From Manduca sexta (Eukaryota > Arthropoda > Insecta > Lepidoptera > Sphingidae), in assembly GCF_014839805.1 (NCBI RefSeq), contig NC_051119.1, forward strand, positions 4,767,245 to 4,831,244: 64,000 nucleotides of DNA, given 5' to 3'. A program made the position numbers and the translations under genes. Position 1 is the first letter of the stretch. Each line of letters begins with the position of its first letter. Of this stretch, positions 32,159-42,491 are shown one piece after another. The notes beneath the pieces were generated by a model that saw only the letters and a program-made list of their open reading frames with translations, searched no databases and had not been told where the DNA came from.

Positions 32159-33975
32159 AGTAGTGTTTGACGCGCGAGTTTAAAACATAAGCTGAAGGTA
32201 GTGGAGGAGAGCTCAGGAGCGAGTGTTGTGAAACCACGTACAGGGAGCGTAGTGTGTGACGCGCGGGCCGACGGAACGATGAGCTGAAGGTAGTGGAGGA
32301 GAGCTCAGGAGCGAGTGTCGTGAAACCACGTACAGGGAGCGTAGTGTGTGACGCACGGGCCGGTGGAGCGACGAGCTGAAGGTAGTGGATGAGAGCTCAG
32401 GAGCGAGTGTCGTGAGACCACGTACTGGGAGCGTAGTGTGTGACGCGCGGGCCGGTGGAGCGACGAGCTGAAGGTAGTGGATGAGAGCTCAGGAGCGAGT
32501 GTCGTGAGACCACGTACTGGGAGCGTAGTGTGTGACGCGCGGGCCGGTGGAGCGACGAGCTGAAGGTAGTGGATGAGAGCTCAGGAGCGAGTGTCGTGAG
32601 ACCACGTACTGGGAGCGTAGTGTGTGACGCGCAGGCTGGTGGAGCGTCGAGCTGAAGGTAGTGGATGAGAGCTCTGGAGTGAGTGTCGTGAGACCACGTA
32701 TAAGGAAAGAGTATAATGTGTGACGCGTGGGCCGGTGGAGCGACGAGCTGAAGGTAGTGGATGAGAGCTCAGGAGCGAGTGTCGTGAGACCACGTACTGG
32801 GAGCGTAGAGTGTGACGCGCGGGCCGGTGGAGCGATGAGCTGAAGGTAGTGGATGAGAGCTCAGGAGCGAGTGTCGTGAGACCACGTACTGGGAGCGTAG
32901 TGTGTGACGCGCGGGCCGGTGAAGCGACGAGCTGAAGGTAGTGGATGAGAGCTCAGGAGCGAGTGTCGTGAGACCACGTACTGGGAGCGTAGTGTGTGAC
33001 GCGCGGGCCGGTGGAGCGACGAGCTGAAGGTAGTGGATGAGAGCTCAGGAGCGAGTGTCGTGAGACCACGTACTGGGAGCGTAGTGTGTGACGCGCGGGC
33101 CGGTGGAGCGACGAGCTGAAGGTAGTGGATGAGAGCTCAGGAGCGAGTGTCGTGAGACCACGTACTGGGAGCGTAGTGTGTGACGCGCGGGCCGGTGGAG
33201 CGACGAGCTGAAGGTAGTGGATGAGAGCTCAGGAGCGGGTGTCGTGAGACCACGTACTGGGAGCGTAGTGCGTGACGCGCGGGCCGGTGGAGCGACGAGC
33301 TGAAGGTAGTGGATGAGAGCTCAGGAGCGAGTGTCGTGAGACCACGTACTGGGAGCGTAGTGTGTGACGCGCGGGCCGGTGGAGCGACGAGCTGAAGGTA
33401 GTGGATGAGAGCTCAGGAGCGAGTGTCGTGAGACCACGTACTGGGAGCGTAGTGTGTGACGCGCGGGCCGGTGGAGCGACGAGCTGAAGGTAGTGGATGA
33501 GAGCTCAGGAGCGGGTGTCGTGAGACCACGTACTGGGAGCGTAGTGTGTGACGCGCAGGCTGGTGGAGCGACGAGCTGAAGGTAGTGGATGAGAGCTCTG
33601 GAGTGAGAGTCGTGAGACCACGTATAAGGAAAGAGTATAATGTGTGACGCGTGGGCCGGTGGAGCGACGAGCTAAAGGTAGTGGATGAGAGCTCAGGAGC
33701 GAGTGTCGTGAGACCACGTACTGGGAGCGTAGTGTGTGACGCGCGGGCCGGTGGAGCGACGAGCTGAAGGTAGTGGATGAGATATCTGGAGCGAGTGTCG
33801 TGGGACCACGTATAAGGAAAGAGTATAGTGTGTGACGTGTGGGCCGGTGGAGCGAAGATCTGAAGGTAAATGAGACTTCCGGAGTGATTGTTATGTAATC
33901 TTAGTGCATGAAGTACAGGTTGGTGGATTGCGAAATGAATGAAAACTCACGATCTTTGTGAGACCATCATACCAG
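32159..33975. repeat. GC-rich 92-bp satellite with higher-order structure
   Basis: The anchor gctgaaggta recurs from 32191 to 33859, giving 19 monomers spaced 92 bp, except three 96-bp spacings where a variant junction (cgtataaggaaagagtataa) replaces cgtactgggagcg. The variant junctions are at 32697, 33621 and 33809. The first two are 924 bp apart (nine 92-bp plus one 96-bp monomer), and their left-hand neighbours share private variants (gcaggctggtgg, gctctggagtgag), indicating a higher-order unit. The central monomers are nearly identical while the edge monomers (32160-32340 and 33790-33975) are diverged. A consensus monomer carries about ten CpGs, in contrast to the AT-rich flanks. The open frames on it arise from the repeat. 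Confidence 0.9.
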
Positions 33976-34777
33976 TGGCAAACAAGGAGTTATCTCCAAA
34001 ACTGCTACGGCTACTTAAACCGCTGAACTCTTGTGAACAGTAGTTTAACCTGAATCAAAGTATCCACTTACTAAGTTCCGTAACCACAACTGCTTGAAGG
34101 GTTGTATCTTAAACCCTTCCATTACAGCGTTAATATCACTTAACATGCCTATATGTAGGGATTTGCCTGACCCTTCGGATTAGCCAGTGACCGCGTCCCG
34201 AAACTTTGCTAATTAAGACAACCCAACACTCAGCTTGTTAATTAATGTTGCAATGTTTGTACATATGTATTGGATGGTATTGAAGTTGGTTTACGAATTG
34301 CTGTTGGATGATTTAGGGTTATCGTTTGGGTGAGTTAGGAGGGTTAAGTTGCTTAGTGGTCAGAATACTGCTGCTCTAAATATTCTCACAGCAAATTATC
34401 TGATAAGTTATAAAGGTGGGTCGCCTGTTTTGTATACCTGTTTCTCTAACACTGATCGGATAACTCTCTCGTATTTTACCAAAACAAATGAATATGACAT
34501 CAATTATTGAAAGAATATGTTTGATATTTGCAAATCTGTCTAAATAAACATAATTTCACGAGAGCAGTGAGACACTGTGCGACGTTCATTTTTATTTAGA
34601 CGCAAATATTTCGTTATTAAGGTTTACATATAATAAAATTGTAACAGGCCGATGTGCGTACATTATAAATAGTGAGGAAAAAGTAATATGGGAGTGTTTA
34701 TTGGAGGAAATTATTATTTTTTTTAATTTCAATGACTAATATTTTGAACATAACCAATCATTATACTCGATGATATT
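33976..34777. other. Unassigned flank of the satellite
   Basis: Ordinary AT-rich sequence, with no assignable feature. Confidence 0.4.
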
Positions 34778-34875
34778 GAATGCAGTTTTCGCCAATGTAT
34801 TGCTAGGAGTTAAAATATTAAAACCATTTTACCCCGGGAAAATATAAAGTGGGACTTTTATTACGGAAAATTCTG
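34778..34875 (-). repeat. RTE-like tail fragment
   Basis: 'aatgcagttttcgccaatgt' and 'attttaccccgggaaaatat' parallel the minus-oriented copy at 49585. Confidence 0.5.
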
Positions 34876-35149
34876 ACGAAATCTCAAGCAAAGGGTGGTT
34901 AGTTAATAAAATGTTTGACATCTTTATAATCCACGCTAATGACCAAAAAATATACCTCATGAATAGAAACCATGAATTCAATCATAAAATAAATAAATTC
35001 AAATTCCTGTTTTTTACGTATGAACGCAATATCCTTTATAACTAACACTTATTTTTCTTTTTGAACGGTGAACAAACAATACCGTTGAATTCACATCAAC
35101 AGAAACTGTTGTTCGTTTTTGTATATATTTGCATTTTGTGAAACGGATA

Positions 35150-35513
35150 ATGACCTATGACTTTTACGAAATGTTTAAGCCTATTGATATATATGTACTT
35201 CGTACTAGATTTGGCGTTCTGAACATTCACTGTGTTCCACTGAGTTGAACTGCAATCCATTCAAACTGACTTTAGTATGGTCAATACTGACAGCATGTGG
35301 TTGTGTACGAAGTGGCGCTCATGATATAAAAACTCGAGTCTAAGTGTAAACGTGGAGATGAATGAAAAATATTAGTCAAATAAGTAATATTATTTGTTGT
35401 TCAAGTGAATAAATAGGTTATAACAGTGACGTTTTGGTCGCCATTTTAGTTCAGATTTTGAACAAATAGTTTATACGGACGTTCGTGTCTATAGAATATA
35501 CGTCAATGTTTAA
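35150..35513 (+). repeat. Repeat I, block order A-B
   Basis: Block A (35163-35345; tactagatttggcgttctga, gaagtggcgctcatgata, ctaagtgtaaac) precedes block B (35398-35513; gtgaataaataggttataac, gtgtctatagaatatacgtc). At 54.5-55.3 kb the same blocks occur in the order B-A. B ends and A begins with 'aatgtttaagcc', as expected for a tandem or circularly permuted unit. Confidence 0.6.
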
Positions 35514-35714
35514 GCCGCTATCTATATTCATTGAAATATATTGTTTTTTTAACTGTAAAATTCCATCTCTACAAAGTTTTCGTAAATTTCAGAAAATTCT
35601 TGTTCGATAACAAAAAACTTTTGGCTCTGAATCGTAGAATTTTACAATAAAAATATTATTTTATGAAATATTTTCCTACCTGGTATAGCGGACGAGTTTG
35701 ATGTCTTTTTAATA

Positions 35715-35922
35715 CTTACGGTAAAGGGACTCCACTGCACCTAATGGTAAGTGGAGTGGGGTCCAATAGAATGGCGACTGACGAGAGATGATTACCCGTC
35801 GACAGTCGATATAATTATGCCGGCCCGTTGATACCGGATATATACAGGCTGATCCCGGAACACCACACATTTAAGTGGTCCACTGTGACGGGTTTTAACA
35901 CCTTGTGTACGGATATGAAACA
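35715..35922 (-). repeat. R250, 3' two-thirds
   Basis: From 'taaagggactccactgcacc' to 'ttttaacaccttgtgtacgg'; the 'ggtggtagga' end is absent. Confidence 0.7.
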
Positions 35923-36537
35923 AGAACTGAATAGTTCTATTCTCGCGTTGTTGTGCCAAATAAAGTATTTTATTATTATTATGAAAATGCTGAAAATGCG
36001 TCCGATTTAACCCCAAAAAAAAATTATTATTTTTTTAAGAAAAATATACAAATAACAGAAACGAATAAATTATCGTACTGTATTATGAGAATTATTTAAA
36101 AATGTCGGTAGAACGACAATGAATGACAAATTTAAAAACAGCATATGCCTTCTAACTGCTGAGAAGCATACTTAATATTAATAAAACAGCATTCCTTTCA
36201 CTAAAATAATAACTAAAATATGTGTCGACATTACGGCACATATCAAAATTAAATTTACCTATTAAAAACCCTATTGCAATTGAACCAAGTTCTAAAGTTA
36301 ATTGTACACAAATAATCTATATAAAAAATTAAATAATCTATATTTCCGTACATCCATCGCTGTCCACACGAAAAAGCAACAGTAATTTGGCACAAAATAA
36401 ATTTTCGTAACACACTCTAAGAGATTTCCTAAGGGAAATGAGGAAAGTTTGAACTACAAATTGACTTGAACGAGAAATGCCTTCTTTACGACATGACACC
36501 GAAGTGTTCCGGAATATTATCTGAATAAAAACGAGTC
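35923..36537. other. Unassigned AT-rich stretch
   Basis: No assignable feature. Confidence 0.4.
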
Positions 36538-36860
36538 TAGCGGCGATAGCCTAGTTGGGTGTGGAACGGACTGCCAAGACGAATGTCCGCAGGTTCAAAT
36601 CCCAAGGGCACACACCTCAGACTTTTCTAAAAAAATCATGTGTATATTCTTTGTGAATTTATCGTTCGCTTTAACGGTGAAGGAAAACATCGTGAGAAAA
36701 CCTGCATATCTGAGAAGTTCTCTATAGGAATTTCGAAGGTGTGTGAAGTCTACCAATCCGCACTAGGCCAGCGTGGTGGACTAAGGCCTAATCCCTCTCA
36801 GTAGTAGAGGAGGCCCGTGCTCAGCAGTGGGTAAGTATATAATACAGGGCTGATATTATG
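36538..36860 (+). repeat. SINE-A, best-preserved copy
   Basis: Box A tagcctagttgg is at 36547-36558 and box B ggttcaaatcc at 36592-36602, both perfect matches to the pol III consensus at a typical spacing. The body is intact. A possible 6-bp target duplication (gagtct) lies just left of the head and again after the att-rich tail. Of the copies here it is the most likely to be recently mobile or transcribable. Confidence 0.9.
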
Positions 36861-37089
36861 TTATATTATATTATTAAACATGAGTCTGATCTTTGGCAGT
36901 AGATTACGATAGTACAGGAAGACCTGAAATCTATTTTCAAGTCCTGTTTGAGTCCTCTTACAAATTTAAAGGGTGACATACCCCAAAAGGAACCTTTATA
37001 GGATCAATTTGATGTCCGTCTATCTGTCTGTCTGTCAAGACCCTCTTACTCAGAAGCTCGTAAAGATATTGAGTTGAAACATCAAATAC

Positions 37090-37410
37090 TCTTACTGGTG
37101 GTAGGTCTTTCATAACGAGAGTCTCTCTGGGTAGGGTAGGTACCACCGCAATGTCTATTTCTGCCACCAAGCAGCAGTGTGTAGTGACTATTGTGTTCCG
37201 GTTTGAAAGACTTTGTAGCCAGGGTAACTACTGGACATAATAAGACTTAACATCTCATGTCTCAGGATGGCGAGCGCAATGGAATACTAAACAATAATTA
37301 GTAATTCAAGGTGTTTGGTGGTGTTTCTACTGTTTATAGGCGGTCGTATCGCTTACCATCAGGGAAACGGCAAGTTCGTCTCGTCATTCAAAGCAATAAA
37401 AAAAAACTCG
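37090..37410 (-). repeat. R320, full-length
   Basis: From 'tactggtggtaggtctttca' to 'cgtctcgtcattcaaagc', ending in an A-run after 'caataaaa'. It is followed by unrelated AT-rich DNA. Confidence 0.75.
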
Positions 37411-37549
37411 AATTTCATCAATTTTCAAACTGTGTTGCATCTATTATTACTGTCCATGGATGGGACAAAAAGGCTCATTTACTAAACGAAAGATAACTGA
37501 TTGTCTCAAGCCTATGTTGTAGTCACTATCTATTGTATTTTTAAACAAC

Positions 37550-37720
37550 TTCAAACATTTTGGAGTCGGTGACTAATTAAAAATGCTAGGTAAGCTAGTT
37601 AAATAAATTAACAAAAAACAATGATAATGCTTCATTTCAATAAGTCACCGACTGCAAAACTGGTAACCTGTTACTTGAAATTATTTTTTGGTATTTTAGA
37701 CATTTTCATTTTTTGTCAAA
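37550..37720. repeat. F-related inverted pair
   Basis: 'ttttggagtcggtgactaat' at 37559 is followed about 90 bp later by the opposite-strand 'aagtcaccgactgcaaaact' (37642) and 'gaaattattttttggt'. Two F ends thus face each other in a small inverted arrangement. Confidence 0.45.
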
Positions 37721-37779
37721 GAAATCTTACTTTAATGTTGACAATATATTATATAATATACTTTGAAATAAAAATATTT

Positions 37780-37945
37780 ATAGATTTTATCCCAGTTATT
37801 ATTATAATTTTCTCTCAAAGTTTCAAAAACTTTGCAGCCTTCATGGTCACGGGGCAGACTGAAAATAATAAATAACCGCAAGAATATCAATAAATAGTTT
37901 CATTTCAATGTCTAACATTCGCGTAAACACTAGAAATCATAATGT
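37780..37945 (+). repeat. K repeat
   Basis: 'aaaataataaataaccgcaa' and 'caatgtctaacattcgcg' match the end of the copy at 8800-8965. Confidence 0.5.
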
Positions 37946-38331
37946 AATGTACTGCCGAGTACTATTCAAATAACCTAAGTTGTAAATCGAACCCCAATAG
38001 TTCCCAATGCAATGTAACCCCAAGACAATCGATGATTAACAGCGATTTCTTATTAAAAAACAATGATAAGAGTATAAGTTTAAAAGGGTCATTGAAACCC
38101 TTGCGACCTAAGGGATCCAACCCGACCCCAAGCGGAGGGTGGTCCTATTCTTTCTCGTCCCTTTATAATTCAAAGCGTTAAATATGCAAGCCCTTATTAT
38201 ACGATGATTAGTCACTATAAACCCTATAGGGTGGATACAATGCGAGATCATAGTGTGCTGTAAGAATTACAATCCTGTAGGGTATTTACAATAGGAGAAA
38301 GAATTTCCCTGTTTCTTTTATTATCTACTAG
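37946..38331. other. Unassigned stretch
   Basis: A GC-richer patch at 38098-38165 (gcgacctaagggatccaacc) has no match in the window. Confidence 0.35.
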
Positions 38332-38562
38332 TTGACCCGACAGACGTTGTCCCGTCTTAACTATGAATTTACAGCGCGTATACTGCCAATCGCTGAGATT
38401 CACTTTTCTTAAATTTTCTAACATTCCGCTCAACTTGCTTAATTTTTTCTTTCATGAGATCCTTATTCTGACAATTTCAAACACAATAAAAAAAATAGTG
38501 AAATCGGTCCAGCCGTTCACGCGTGACCAAGGGAAATAGGGATTCATTTATATAGATTTTGT
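38332..38562 (+). repeat. RTE-like tail, 'gttgacccg' subtype
   Basis: Opens 'actagttgacccgacagacg' and ends 'cggtccagccgttcacgcg' followed by 'tttatatagattt'. The start resembles that of the tail at 48757, so there are at least two subtypes of these tails in the window. Confidence 0.55.
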
Positions 38563-38571
38563 TGGTGGTAG

Positions 38572-38820
38572 GTTATATTTTATATCCGGCCTGATAGCGG
38601 CAATATACATGGTGTTAAAACCCGCCATAGTGGTCCATGTAAGTGCATCGCGTTTCGGGATCAGCCTGTATATATCCGGTTCTACAGGCCGGCATAATTA
38701 TGTCGACTGTTGAAGAATAATCAGAATTAATCATCTTTCGTTAGTCGACATTCTGTTGGACCCCACCCCACTTACCATCAGGTGCAGTAGCGTCACTTTG
38801 TCGTGCACTTTAAGAAAAAT
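38572..38820 (+). repeat. R250, reference full-length copy
   Basis: Complete copy from 'ggtggtaggttatattttat' through 'gtgttaaaacccgccatagt', 'gggatcagcctgtatatat' and 'atgtcgactgttgaag' to 'catcaggtgcagtagcgtca' plus A-run. No inverted termini and no pol III boxes were recognised, so the class is open. Confidence 0.75.
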
Positions 38821-39008
38821 AATATCAGGCTCGCATTATATATTGTCTCACTGCTGGGCACGGGCTTCCTCTACTACTAAGAGGGAAGGCCTTAGTCTAC
38901 TACGCTCGCCTAGTGCGGATTAGCAGACTTCACATACCCTAAAAAATGGAGTACTCAGGTATGCAGGTTTCCTTACTACGTTTTCCTGTACTGTTAATTT
39001 GTGATAAG
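38821..39008 (-). repeat. SINE-A, head missing
   Basis: From 'aatatcaggctcgcattata' to 'ttttcctgtactgttaat'; ends before the promoter region. Confidence 0.7.
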
Positions 39009-39429
39009 TTTTATCCATGTATAATCATTTCTATTTCAATAAATGGTGAATCCCAAATTTAAGTCTTATTTTAAGAATAATTCAATTTTTTATAATTTTA
39101 GTATTGAATTTGAATTTCATAGCACGGGTCAGATTTTAAATTTTCTATATTTCCAGCATCCATTTTCATCTAAAAAAAAACATCCTTTTTCCGACAATCA
39201 AAAGCATCGAATTCCAGTTTTAAAAATACAGTCATTAGCATAAAAAAAATATTTGAAACACCGCACGTTGACTATCATGCGTCGCATCATTACGAACAAT
39301 GCGAAGACAGCTTTTTCATCCCTAATGATCGGGAACCCGATTGTTCGTTTTAATGAGCATGTGAGCCTTTTGTGTGCTGTTTTAAATCTAAATGTGTTTT
39401 GGGCGGTGGAAGTTAGATTTTTTGTGATT
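39009..39429. other. Unassigned stretch
   Basis: Overlapping short frames on both strands near 39200-39490 look incidental. No domain or shared repeat seen. Confidence 0.4.
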
Positions 39430-39752
39430 AATAATATCAGCCCTGTGTTATATACTGTCCCAATATTGGGCACGAACCTCCTCTACAACTGAGAGAGATT
39501 ACGGCTTAGTCCACCACGCTGGCCTAGTGCGGATTGGTAGACTTCACACATCCTCAAAATTCCTTTAGAGAACTTCTCAGGTATGCAGGTTTCCTCACGA
39601 TGTTTTCCTTCACCGGTAAAGTAAGCAATAATTCACAAAGAATACACAAATATTTTTTTTAGAAAAGTCAGAGGTGTGTGCCCTTGAGTTTTGAACCTGC
39701 GGAAATTCGTCTCAGCAGTCCGTTCCACAACCAACTTGGCTATTGCCGCTGT
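39430..39752 (-). repeat. SINE-A, full-length
   Basis: From 'taataatatcagccctgtgt' to 'ccaacttggctattgccgc'. On the minus strand box A is intact apart from one base, and box B is 'ggttcaaaactc'. Confidence 0.8.
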
Positions 39753-39854
39753 TTTTGTGATGATTACTTTAGTCCAAAAAGTAGATGTGAGAACTTCGCG
39801 GAGTTTTCCGTCTTTAGATGGGGAGCCTACCATGTAAGCTTTGTTATATGCGCA

Positions 39855-39905
39855 CGGTAAATTGACCCTGCACCTTATGGTAAGAGTAGGGTCCAATAGA
39901 ATGTA
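39855..39905 (-). repeat. R250 end fragment
   Basis: 'ctgcaccttatggtaagagt' and 'gggtccaatagaatgta' match the R250 3' end and abut the R330 copy. Confidence 0.55.
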
Positions 39906-39907
39906 CT

Positions 39908-40215
39908 CCCTCCCGAGGCAACTCTTGTGCGCTTAGTCCTCACACCAAATGGACGCCCATGCATGGTGGGACAATTATCGCGGCCCTAGTCACATAGTGC
40001 AGTGTGTATACCTATCGGTTGGTTACATTGAGGCCTTTAAGTGACCGCGAACATTTCCCCTCCCTTTCCGCTCCGCCCATCCTAGTATGGTCCTCTTTCT
40101 TCCCTCATACTCTCCTTCCTATCCCCCCTACTTTCCTCCAGGGCTCTGCAGTCGTTAAGGGGGATACGCAGTATCCCATTCGCTTGTCTTCCCGGTGTGG
40201 ACTGCGGGGCCTGTA
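39908..40215 (+). repeat. R330, full-length
   Basis: 'cctcccgaggcaactcttgt' to 'ggtgtggactgcggggcc', with the pyrimidine-rich centre 'cccctccctttccgctccgc'. Followed by an A-run. Confidence 0.7.
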
Positions 40216-40227
40216 ACAAAAAAAAAC

Positions 40228-40384
40228 TGACCAGAGATGAGTTCCCCTCGACAGTCTACAATTATGCTACAATGGCCATCAAACCGAAACACAACAGTGA
40301 CTACACAATGCTGCTTAGCGGCAGAAATATAATTGCAGTGGTACCTACCCAAGTGGACTGTATATGGGAGACCCACCAGTAGTG
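40228..40384. repeat. R250/R320 junction
   Basis: A short minus-oriented R250 piece (accagagatgagttcccctc, gacagtctacaattatgc) passes without a gap into the plus-oriented 3' part of R320 (tacaatggccatcaaaccga to ggagacccaccagtag). The switch point is around 40265. Confidence 0.55.
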
Positions 40385-40846
40385 TACAACTCATGCAAGA
40401 AGGTGGCCGAAGGCTTTTCAAACAATACCCAACTGCGGGACGAATTAATACAAAACTGACAAAGGCACCGATCACTTTGTCCGCGTATATAGGTTAAAAA
40501 ACCCTCCAGAATTCTAAATCCAATTCTCGTGAAAAAATGCACCCATGCACCATTCTTTTATTAGAGCTTTGTCTGTATACTCAAATAAATACGAAATCCG
40601 AATAAACACGATAGAGTTTCGTATTTTTTTTGTTCAATTGCGATTATTTGGATGCATCGAACACCTATTTGTATTGATATTACGTATATTTCTAAATTTT
40701 GGTATGGTTCGCGAGAATATGTGTGAGTAGGTACCTGTATTGTATATTTCTGTTACCAAGCAGTGTGCCACTGTTCGGGTTTCAAGAATCGGTTTTCTTT
40801 CATTATCATCATCATTGAATATATAATAATAATATACAGGGTCATT
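40385..40846. other. Unassigned stretch
   Basis: AT-rich, with a (cat)n-like run near 40800 just before the MITE. No assignable gene. Confidence 0.4.
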
Positions 40847-41323
40847 TTGACATTGCGTTACTAAATAAAACCACATACTCGTCTTCACCTTTGCTGACAT
40901 TATGCCAAAAATCATCCATTAATAAATAATATTTTCACGAAAAATCCTCATTTTAGTTTTCTGATTTTTTTATCATTTTGTAGTTTAATGCGAATATGGC
41001 GTGTGCGTGAGTATATTTCTGACTGAAAGTATAAGTAGTGCCATTAGAGGGGGTAAAATTAAAATTTATTTTTATTGACATTCATTTTTTTCCACACTTC
41101 CCTACACATTTGTATTTTCCATCTACGGTTAGAGTACCTTACTGTTAAGTATTATTTCCAAGAATATATTTATTTATTTATTTACACTTAATGTACACCA
41201 TGGATAAAAATAATGTAAGAAGAAAAGAGAAAAAAGTACAAATGGCGGTCTTATCGCACAAGGCAATCTCTTACTTACAATATATGTGGTTTCATTTAGT
41301 AACGCAATGTCAAAATGACCCTG
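40847..41323. mobile_element. Tc1/mariner-like MITE with intact ends
   Basis: The terminal inverted repeats start CAGGGTCATTTTGACATTGC on both strands and stay matched for about 41 bases with one mismatch. TA flanks both ends (40845-40846 and 41324-41325), the target duplication of Tc1/mariner elements. There is no transposase frame. A LINE fragment is inserted near the right end. Diverged copies lie at 8.2 and 62.1 kb, with fragments at 1.7 and 24.7 kb. Confidence 0.75.
41169..41280 (-). repeat. LINE 3'-end fragment nested in the MITE
   Basis: On the minus strand it reads 'gagattgccttgtgcgataa' and 'gaccgccatttgtac', ending in (aaat)n. The MITE copy at 8.2 kb continues straight across this point, so this is a later insertion. 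Confidence 0.55.
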
Positions 41324-41599
41324 TAAATATTATAAATAATAACTATTAATTCACGACAACAATTCTATCTCCAAATATCAACTTTATTATCAAGCAGCTA
41401 CTCTATAATTCAGGTAATATCGAGGCAATCGGGCAAAGGCTATTCACTTACTATAGAAACAAAAGGGACTCAAATTGGGGCTGTATGAAGAAAAACGGGG
41501 TCTGTGTTTGCGAGACCCTTGCGACGTAACAACGCTTGTACAGTGCTGGACAAAATAATGTGTTATTGTTGGAGGTAGATACAAAAATACCGTCAACAG

Positions 41600-42000
41600 G
41601 TTTTTTTTTTTGTGGTTATCACCGGGTGTACCCTGCTAACGGTGTACAAGCGGTCCCCCGGCTTAGCAACCACGGCAGCCCCATGATGAGTTTGTGGGCT
41701 CTGCCGCTATCACTGGAGGCTCGGTAGTCTCCAGCTAGACGGTCTTAGGGCCCGGGAGGAAGAAGGGAGGGGATAGAGGGAAGGAAGAGAAGAGGAAGGA
41801 ATAGGAATTCTTAGGATAGTTGGAAGGAAGGGAAGGGAAATGTTCACGAACCCTTAGACAGACCTCACTGTGAATTTAGCAACCAAGAGGCATACGCATG
41901 AGCTGTGCGCCTAGGGTTGGTTGATTGGTCGGCAAACGTGCTCCATGCATGGGCGTGCATTTGGTGTGGAGACCAAGCGCACAAGAACCCTCAACAGGTT
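41600..42000 (-). repeat. R330 copy with a variant 3' section
   Basis: 41760-41995 is R330 on the minus strand: the purine-rich block (ggaagaagggaggggataga) is the complement of the usual pyrimidine stretch, and it ends 'catgcatgggcgtgcatttg'. The preceding 41605-41758 (gtgtaccctgctaacggtgt) is not seen in other copies and may be a longer subtype. Confidence 0.6.
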
Positions 42001-42235
42001 AGATTTTAATTCCGCAGAAAAGTATAAAAGCTGTCGAGTAACAGCTAAATTGTTACCCCCTTATTCATAAATGTTATTTATCTAAGGACGGAGCATTACT
42101 GTGATAAGTCTGTTACTATATCTTCATACCTCGTAATTTTTTATTTTCAAATCCTTGTCATTCTACTTTATTAATTTTGTTGTGACCAGCTCGGTGGCGT
42201 GGCCTTGCAGAATTCATTGCTTGGAGTTGTAAAAT

Positions 42236-42390
42236 ACGTGCCATGGTAGATGGTTTCCAGTGGGAGCGCAGTACAATACCAAATAATACTTTGTAATACA
42301 AAGAGTTGGATGGTGTTTCTACTGTTTATAGGTCGTATCGCTTACCATCGGACGAGCGGCATGCTCGTCTCGACATTCAAATGAAATAAA
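42236..42390 (-). repeat. R320 5' half
   Basis: From 'cagtgggagcgcagtacaat' to 'tgctcgtctcgacattca'; the 3' half (cttggcggcagaa) is missing. Confidence 0.65.
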
Positions 42391-42491
42391 ACATATTAGC
42401 GACAGTAATTTTGACATAAAACAACCCCAATATAATTAAAAATATAAATAAATTTATTATAATTCTATAAGCACCAATTTATTTTAATTAC

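Noticed and set aside
32581..33717. Two near-identical 70-codon frames in the satellite
   Set aside because: They lie 924 bp apart because of the higher-order repeat, and the 92-bp unit is not a multiple of three, so no frame is maintained.
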